Assembly (NCBI GenBank): GCA_963770035.1
Contig: CAVYON010000045.1
Span: forward strand, 1 to 64,000
DNA: 64,000 nucleotides
Source of the DNA: Roseiarcus sp963770035
GTDB taxonomy: Bacteria; Pseudomonadota; Alphaproteobacteria; Rhizobiales; Beijerinckiaceae
Direction: 5' to 3'
Position numbers and translations under genes: made by a program. This document shows, piece by piece, positions 59,211-64,000 of the stretch. The notes beneath the pieces are model-generated. The model searched no databases. It was given only the letters and a program-made list of their open reading frames with translations, and was not told the origin of the DNA. The first letter of the stretch is position 1, and every line of letters begins with the position of its first letter.

Positions 59211-59753
59211 TCAGCAAGCCGCAACCTTCCTATTTTTGTGCACTGCGGCGCATTGTTCAAGTGAAATTCCGCGGCCGCTGCCTCCAGCGACTCCAAGAGG
59301 CCGCAACATCTCCACAATGGAGTTTGCATTGTCACTGGAACTCGTGGCGGAATTGAGCGCGAGGCGCGGCACGCTGACGCCCTCGATCTGGGCTTCGGCG
59401 GCTTCGGCAGGCCAGCGAGGCCAACTTTCTTTGGGGTTGCTCAACTGCACGGCCAGCCTGATTACCGCCGCCGGCTCGCTGGGAGCCGCCTGCACGCCAG
59501 CGGCGCGGCGTTCGATGAGGCCGGCCATGTGAGGCGCGCCGGACGCCACAAGCCTGCCGCCGGTCGCACGAACCCAGATTCGATCGTCGCCAACCAGCGC
59601 TCCGAACTGTCCGGCCATCTTGGCGCGAGAGAGCAATCCCAGCGCGAGCGCGCTCTTGCCGGCTCCGGATGCGCCAAGGATGAGGATTCCATGTTCGCCG
59701 TAGACGACTGCCGTTGCGTGCAGTCCATTTCCGAGTGTCGACGCATAGCTCAT
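59211..59753 (-). CDS. hprK: HPr kinase/phosphorylase, short alphaproteobacterial form
   Basis: Phosphorylates Ser of HPr using ATP. The protein of 180 residues contains only the catalytic domain: Walker A ILGASGAGKSALALGLL, then LVGDDRIWVRATGGRL and the family segment GLIERRAAGV. The N-terminal domain of Gram-positive HprK is absent, as usual in Alphaproteobacteria. Its start overlaps the ChvG stop by four bases, giving a coupled operon with chvG. Confidence 0.93.
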   Translation of the reverse strand: MSYASTLGNGLHATAVVYGEHGILILGASGAGKSALALGLLSRAKMAGQFGALVGDDRIWVRATGGRLVASGAPHMAGLIERRAAGVQAAPSEPAAVIRLAVQLSNPKESWPRWPAEAAEAQIEGVSVPRLALNSATSSSDNANSIVEMLRPLGVAGGSGRGISLEQCAAVHKNRKVAAC

Positions 59754-61588
59754 GGGAAAATAGCCGGCAGTTCAACGACAAATCGCGCGCCGGAGCCATG
59801 ACTGAGGGGCTCCCGCCAACCGTCCATGCCAGAGCGCTCTGAGGTCTCGGAAGTGCGGTTCGTCGCCCAAATTCGTCCCCCGTGAGCCTCAATGATCTGT
59901 CTCGAGATCGAAAGGCCCAGTCCCGAGTTCTGCCCGAATCCCTGATTCGGACGATCCGTATAGAAACGCTCGAAAATGCGTTCGAGCGCATGCGGGGGAA
60001 TACCGGGACCGTCATCGTCGACAGTCACGACGACCCACTGTCGCGGCGCATCGTCGTCCGATGTCGTCGCGACCCTTTTCAGCGAAACGCGCACCGCGCC
60101 CCCAGGCTCCGAGAATGAGCAGGCGTTGTCGATCAGGTTCGTCACAACCTGCGCTAGGCGCGAATCGTGCCCCAGGACGAGGAAACCGCCGTCCGGCTGG
60201 CGGCCTCGCTGCGCCTCGAGCGTGAGCTCAATTCGGGTACCGTTGGCTCTCGGCAAATCCTGGGCCATCGACACGACTGCTTCAAGGAGCGCGGCGACAT
60301 CGACCGGACTCGCTTCGCCGCGCGCAAGCTCCGCATCCAGGCGCGAAGCGTCGGAGATGTCGGAGATCAGCCGATCGAGCCGCCTAACGTCGTGCTGCAT
60401 GACGGCAATCAGCCGGTCGCGTGACTGGTCCGCTTGCACTCGCGGAAGAGTCTCGAGCGCGCTACGCAGCGACGTCAGCGGATTTTTCAGCTCGTGGGCG
60501 ACGTCGGCGGCGAAGCTTTCGATCGCGTCGAGGCGGCTGTATAGCGCCATCGTCATCTCTCTCAACGCCCGTGAAAGGTGTCCAATCTCGTCGCTGCGGG
60601 CGGTGAAGTCCGGGATCTGCTGACGCGACCGGATTCCGCGCCGCACGCGCTCCGCAGCGGTCGCCAGTCGCCGTACCGGCTCAGCGATCGTATTGGCCAG
60701 CGACAGTGAGAGCACGAGCATGACCAAGGCGAGGACGACGAAGAAGCGGAAAATCGCCCAACGTTCCGCCGCAATGACGCGGTCGATGTCGCCGCCCTGG
60801 GTCGAAAGCTGGAGGACGCCGCGCGTGGCCATCATGTATTGGATCGGTACGGCGACCGACACGATCGTCTCGCCTTCCTTGTTGATGCGGGCGGCGACGT
60901 CGGTTCGTCCTCGCAACGCTTCTGCGACCTCCGGGACCGTCTTGCCATCGACGATCCAGGGGTTGTCTGGACGGGGCTCCGATGGCGTCGCAAAGAAGTT
61001 GCGAACGACCCCGGCGAGACGGTCGAAGACGCCCCTGCGCTCGGCCGAGTCTGGCAAATCGGAGCGGACCACCGCGCCGTGCGCCGAAAGCGAGCGCGAG
61101 TCCAAGAGGAGCCGTCCGTCGCTGTCATATATTCGCGCACGCGTATGAGTGGGCGTGACGAGACGGTGCAGCACCGGTCCGACCCGCTCCGGATTTATGG
61201 AGAATTGAATGTTCTGCTCTTCGCTTTGCGGCGGCGCTGCGGTTTGGCCAGGCGCCAGTTGCAGGAGCTTGTCCGGATCTATGGTGATCGCGTCGGTGTC
61301 GACGCCGGCGGAAGCTGCGACCGCGGCGGCAATGATGTCGGCCTGGGTTGTAAGACTCTGCTCGCGCGCGGCAATGATGTCCGCGCGGAATTGGTTCAAC
61401 AGCAGGAATCCGATCATCAGGACGACCAGGCCGCCAAGATTCAGGACCACGATCCTGCGGGTCAGGGAGGACGAAAATCGCGCCGTCAGCAGTCGCCACG
61501 AAAAGCGCGCCCGCGCCCGCAGCCATTGTCTCCAGCTGCGCTGCGGGGAGCCGGCCGTGATTCGTTCGCCGCGTGCGTCTGCGGTCAT
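59750..61588 (-). CDS. chvG: Sensor histidine kinase ChvG
   Basis: Membrane kinase of the acid/envelope-stress ChvG-ChvI system. It has helix 1 at about residues 46-67 (IVVLNLGGLVVLMIGFLLLN), a periplasmic domain of about 210 residues, helix 2 (FFVVLALVMLVLSLSLANTI), a HAMP domain (EPVRRLATAAERVRRG), the H-box AADVAHELKNPLTSLRSA, N-box QVVTNLIDNACSFSEPGG and G-boxes VDDDGPGIP and GLGLSISRQIIEAHGG. 612 residues. In rhizobia the system is repressed by ExoR in the periplasm. Confidence 0.95.
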   Translation of the reverse strand: MTADARGERITAGSPQRSWRQWLRARARFSWRLLTARFSSSLTRRIVVLNLGGLVVLMIGFLLLNQFRADIIAAREQSLTTQADIIAAAVAASAGVDTDAITIDPDKLLQLAPGQTAAPPQSEEQNIQFSINPERVGPVLHRLVTPTHTRARIYDSDGRLLLDSRSLSAHGAVVRSDLPDSAERRGVFDRLAGVVRNFFATPSEPRPDNPWIVDGKTVPEVAEALRGRTDVAARINKEGETIVSVAVPIQYMMATRGVLQLSTQGGDIDRVIAAERWAIFRFFVVLALVMLVLSLSLANTIAEPVRRLATAAERVRRGIRSRQQIPDFTARSDEIGHLSRALREMTMALYSRLDAIESFAADVAHELKNPLTSLRSALETLPRVQADQSRDRLIAVMQHDVRRLDRLISDISDASRLDAELARGEASPVDVAALLEAVVSMAQDLPRANGTRIELTLEAQRGRQPDGGFLVLGHDSRLAQVVTNLIDNACSFSEPGGAVRVSLKRVATTSDDDAPRQWVVVTVDDDGPGIPPHALERIFERFYTDRPNQGFGQNSGLGLSISRQIIEAHGGRIWATNRTSETSERSGMDGWREPLSHGSGARFVVELPAIFP

Positions 61589-61605
61589 GGGCTCGCTCGA
61601 GCCGA

Positions 61606-62305
61606 CTAGGCTTCCTTGAACCGGTAGCCGACGCCGTACAGGGTCTCGATCATCTCGAATTCCGGCTCGACGACCTTGAATTTCTTGCGCAACCGCTTGA
61701 TGTGACTGTCAATCGTCCGGTCGTCGACGTACACCTGATCATCATAGGCCGCATCCATGAGCGCGTTGCGGCTCTTCACGAACTCCCGGCCGGGTGGCGA
61801 GCGCCTGGAGGATCAGAAACTCGGTCACCGTCAGGGTGACCGGCGTTCCGTCCCAGGTGCAGGTATGGCGCTCGGGGTCCATCTTGAGACGCCCACGCTC
61901 CAGAATTTTGGCTTCGGTCTCCTTCTGCGCGGTCGCGTCCTTGGGGCTCGAACGACGCAGAATGGCCTTCACCCGCTCGACAAGTAGGCGCTGGGAAAAC
62001 GGTTTGCGGATGAAGTCGTCGGCGCCCATCTTGAGGCCGAACAGTTCGTCGATCTCTTCGTCTTTCGATGTCAGGAATATGACCGGGAGATCCGACTTTT
62101 GCCGCAGACGGCGCAGGAGCTCCATGCCATCCATGCGCGGCATCTTGATGTCGAAGATCGCGAGATCGGGCGGGTTGGCCTTCAGACCCTCGAGGGCGCT
62201 CGCGCCGTCGGTGTAGGTCTGAATTCGATAGCCCTCCGCTTCCAGCGACAGTGAGACGGAGGTGAGAATGTTGCGGTCGTCGTCGACCAGGGCGATTGTG
62301 GGCAT
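61606..62305 (-). CDS. chvI: Response regulator ChvI, frameshifted
   Basis: OmpR/PhoB-type regulator. The receiver has IALVDDDRNILTS, phospho-acceptor Asp in LAIFDIKMPRMDGMELL and Lys in DFIRKPFSQRLL. The winged-helix part starts TVTEFLILQALATRPG; the frame then slips near 61788 and continues as FVKSRNALMDAAYDDQVYVD, with the recognition helix DDRTIDSHIKRLRKKFK and the end YGVGYRFKEA. The start at ATG 62305 is preferred. It lies 17 bases before chvG on the same strand. The shift is most likely a sequence error. Confidence 0.93.
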
Positions 62306-62641
62306 GAGGCTCCCGTTGGATTCAAAACGCGTCGTGGCCGGGTCGCCGTAACGCGGCCGCACCATCATAACCGTTCGCGGCTGAAATGTGTTCCATTTTT
62401 GGGAAATAGGCGAGAGTTCGCCACGAGCTCACCGCGACGGCCGGAAATCGCGCGCTTTCGGCGGTCGCCAATGGGCCATAATCCCCCCAGGCGAGGCCAC
62501 CCCGTGAACCGGCGGTCTGCAAACTTACGCCGGTTTAACGACCACCCCCAATCAAATCAGAGGGCTGGAGGCCGGGTTACCGACCAACAGCCGACGGCGA
62601 GGCCGATCCGCGCCAAACCGCGAGCGGAGCGCTCGCCGGGG
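62306..62641. other. Divergent region between chvI and the glycine-zipper gene
   Basis: About 340 bases without a supported gene. AT-richer stretches at 62383-62406 and 62517-62560 are possible promoter areas for chvI and for the plus-strand gene. No ChvI box was identified by eye. Confidence 0.4.
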
Positions 62642-62666
62642 GGAACCTTTGCCGCGACGGATAGTT
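62642..62666 (+). promoter_or_regulatory. Weak EcfG-like promoter
   Basis: GGAAC at 62642-62646, 16 bases, then AGTT at 62663-62666 (consensus CGTT, one mismatch), about 50 bases before the start of the glycine-zipper gene. Confidence 0.4.
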
Positions 62667-62717
62667 TGCGTCGCGAGGGTGGGGTAGGTTATGATTCACA
62701 AAACTAGGAGGTTGAAT

Positions 62718-63080
62718 ATGAAATCGATTGTATTGGCGGTTATCGCCGCCACCTGCGCTGCGCCTGTGGCCACAGCTTATGCCGACGACAGACCGGTTGG
62801 CGCGGTCGGAGGCGCGCTCGGAGGCGCCGCCGTCGGAACGGTGGTCGGCGGTCCTGTCGGCACCGTCGTTGGGGCCGGGATCGGCGCTCTCGTCGGATCG
62901 TCGCTGCCGTCGGAGCCATCGGTCGTCTATCAGCAGCCGGTCGTCGTGGGTCAGCCTTTGCCCGAGAGCTACACCTACTACGCCGTCCCGCAATATCCTG
63001 ACTACGAGTACATCGTCCTCAATGGCCAAAGGGTGGTTGTCGACCGGCACACGCATCGGGTCGTGCGCGTGCTCCCATAA
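62718..63080 (+). CDS. Secreted glycine-zipper protein with DUF1236-like C-terminus
   Basis: A 120-residue exported protein. The signal peptide (SIVLAVIAATCAAPVATAYA) is followed by a glycine-zipper stretch (GAVGGALGGAAVGTVVGGPV) that may insert in or lie against a membrane, then YTYYAVPQYPDYEYIVLNGQ and RVVVDRHTHRVVRVLP, the end typical of DUF1236 proteins. ATG 62718 follows AGGAGGTTGAAT. Possibly stress-induced from the promoter candidate at 62642. Function unknown. Confidence 0.8.
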   Translation: MKSIVLAVIAATCAAPVATAYADDRPVGAVGGALGGAAVGTVVGGPVGTVVGAGIGALVGSSLPSEPSVVYQQPVVVGQPLPESYTYYAVPQYPDYEYIVLNGQRVVVDRHTHRVVRVLP

Positions 63081-63107
63081 GCACCCTTGCCACAAAAGTC
63101 TCTCCGT

Positions 63108-63133
63108 GCGCCCGGACTCCGTCCGGGCGCTTT
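63108..63133 (+). terminator. Intrinsic terminator after the glycine-zipper gene
   Basis: GCGCCCGGAC (63108-63117), loop TCC, GTCCGGGCGC (63121-63130), then TTT. A 10-base-pair perfect stem. Confidence 0.8.
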
Positions 63134-63146
63134 CGCGTGTTCGGAG

Positions 63147-63171
63147 GGAACCTAAGGTCGCGATGCGCGTT
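63147..63171 (+). promoter_or_regulatory. EcfG-type promoter (GGAAC-N16-CGTT)
   Basis: GGAAC at 63147-63151 and CGTT at 63168-63171 with exactly 16 bases between. It overlaps the ATG at 63163, so it argues that the next gene starts at ATG 63208 instead. Confidence 0.75.
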
Positions 63172-63207
63172 GGAGTCTCAGGATCCATCGTTTCGCGGAG
63201 GGCCTCC

Positions 63208-63474
63208 ATGCCGAGCGCGGTTCGTCTTCATTCCGGCCGCGTCGCGGTCGCGGCGACAACGCAGAGCGTCGAGCGGCGTCACACGCTGTTGTGGCTCGCC
63301 GCATTCCTGTTGCTTTCGGGCGCGTTGGCGGCCGCTGAGATCCGGTCGGAAGCGCTCACGTTGGGAGCGGTCTCGCAACCCCTGCAAGCCGCCAGTGCGA
63401 TACCGCCAGAACTTGTCGTGACCTCGCGATCCGATCCGGCCTCGGCCGGCGCGTTGGATTTCGGCAAGGACTAA
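63208..63474 (+). CDS. Small membrane protein, unknown, probable EcfG target
   Basis: An 88-residue protein with one membrane helix or uncleaved signal (TLLWLAAFLLLSGALAAAE) and a short periplasmic tail (SEALTLGAVSQPLQAASAIP, ending LDFGKD). ATG 63208 follows the ribosome binding site GGAGGG at 63198-63203; ATG 63163 would place the start inside the EcfG-type promoter and is rejected. Family unknown. Regulation through the general stress sigma factor is inferred from the promoter match. Confidence 0.6.
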   Translation: MPSAVRLHSGRVAVAATTQSVERRHTLLWLAAFLLLSGALAAAEIRSEALTLGAVSQPLQAASAIPPELVVTSRSDPASAGALDFGKD

Positions 63475-63493
63475 CGACGGAATTCTTTGCCGC

Positions 63494-64000
63494 CTACCAT
63501 CCGGAAAAATGATCCGAGACCCGCTTCAGGAAACGGAAGCGGCCTGCCTCGTTGGACGTATTCAGATCGTAGAGCGCAATATAATCGCAGGCGGCGCCCG
63601 GCTTGCAGACGGCCTTCACCGAACGCTTGATGTAGTGCCGCGGGGCGTCGCCGAGTACGGCGCACTGGAGCCTGGAGGCGCCGTAGGTGCAGACCGCGGC
63701 GAGACGGCGGATATTGTGCAGCTTCGTCGCGACCGACCCATTTGGCTGGATCTCGAACGTGACCCCCGGCAGGAAAACCCGATCGAAAAAGCCCTTGAGC
63801 ATGGCCGGAAAGCCAAGATTCCAAACCGGTGAGATCGCGACCAGACTTTCCGCCGCGAGCAGACGGTCGACGTAGGGCGCGACGTTGCGGCGGTTCTGCG
63901 GCGCGTGGTCGTAGACCAGCCGGTCCTCACGATCGAGGATCGGGTCGAATCGCTCTGCGTACAGATCGCAATCGTCGACGTCGTGCCCGCCACTGCGCAA
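63494..64000 (-). CDS. Flavodoxin-fold NAD(P)H oxidoreductase, 5' partial
   Basis: Quinone/azo-type NAD(P)H:FMN or FAD oxidoreductase of the Flavodoxin_2 family. The frame is open to the window end and lacks the first 20-25 residues (the flavin phosphate loop). Visible are DVDDCDLYAERFDPILDRED, the flavin ring segment SPVWNLGFPAMLKGFFDRVF and a late VCTYGASRL. The 168 residues present cover most of the usual 190-200. It converges on the small membrane protein with 19 bases between stops. Confidence 0.85.
   Translation of the reverse strand: MRSGGHDVDDCDLYAERFDPILDREDRLVYDHAPQNRRNVAPYVDRLLAAESLVAISPVWNLGFPAMLKGFFDRVFLPGVTFEIQPNGSVATKLHNIRRLAAVCTYGASRLQCAVLGDAPRHYIKRSVKAVCKPGAACDYIALYDLNTSNEAGRFRFLKRVSDHFSGW

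Overview
The window looks like a chromosomal segment from an alphaproteobacterium of the order Hyphomicrobiales (Rhizobiales). The evidence is an rrn operon ordered 16S-tRNA-Ile-tRNA-Ala-23S-5S-tRNA-fMet with a helix-9 intervening sequence in 23S, a NepR/EcfG general-stress locus, a ChvI-ChvG-HprK-EIIA-HPr cluster, a PdhS-like kinase, phasins and an MmgR-type sRNA. DNA is GC-rich throughout. No marker fixes the genus.

Layout. 0-6.5 kb: a PfkB-type sugar kinase cut by the window edge, a pirin, a large unknown protein, cytochrome b561, a GT4 glycosyltransferase and an alpha/beta hydrolase. 6.5-13.1 kb: a complete rrn operon on the minus strand with promoter and boxA leader. 13.2-19.6 kb: M23 peptidase, GluQRS, AlkA-type glycosylase, esterase, an MmgR-like sRNA and a DegP protease. 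20.2-24.1 kb: a compact accessory operon (HTH protein, DNA adenine methyltransferase with a fused Xre/MbcA/ParS-type antitoxin domain, RES-domain toxin). 24.4-31.6 kb: assorted enzymes, a repeat-bearing HTH protein and a hybrid kinase. 31.7-34.6 kb: general stress response locus (single-domain receiver, nepR, ecfG, HisKA_2 kinase). 34.8-45.9 kb: metallopeptidase, nadE, FecR/autotransporter pair, HD-GYP protein, YmdB phosphoesterase. 46.4-53 kb: purH, two acyl-CoA dehydrogenases, pyroglutamyl peptidase, two phasins. 53-64 kb: PdhS-like kinase, lptC-lptA-lptB, the PTS/HprK/ChvGI cluster, two small envelope proteins and a flavodoxin-fold oxidoreductase cut by the edge.

How the parts connect. EcfG-type promoters (GGAAC-N16-CGTT) sit before the DUF883 gene and the last small membrane protein, with weaker versions before nepR and the glycine-zipper gene, so the window holds the stress sigma factor and some of its likely targets. 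The phasin promoter and the MmgR-like sRNA promoter share paired TGC-N3-GCA dyads, which suggests shared control by a PHB-responsive repressor. The strongest candidate for an undescribed system is the methyltransferase-antitoxin fusion next to the RES toxin, which would couple DNA methylation to an NAD+-consuming effector.

Caution: at least thirteen genes, several of them housekeeping, are split by single-base frameshifts, some at short homopolymers. This points to residual sequencing error rather than gene decay. Affected genes are annotated as whole genes with the frameshift noted.
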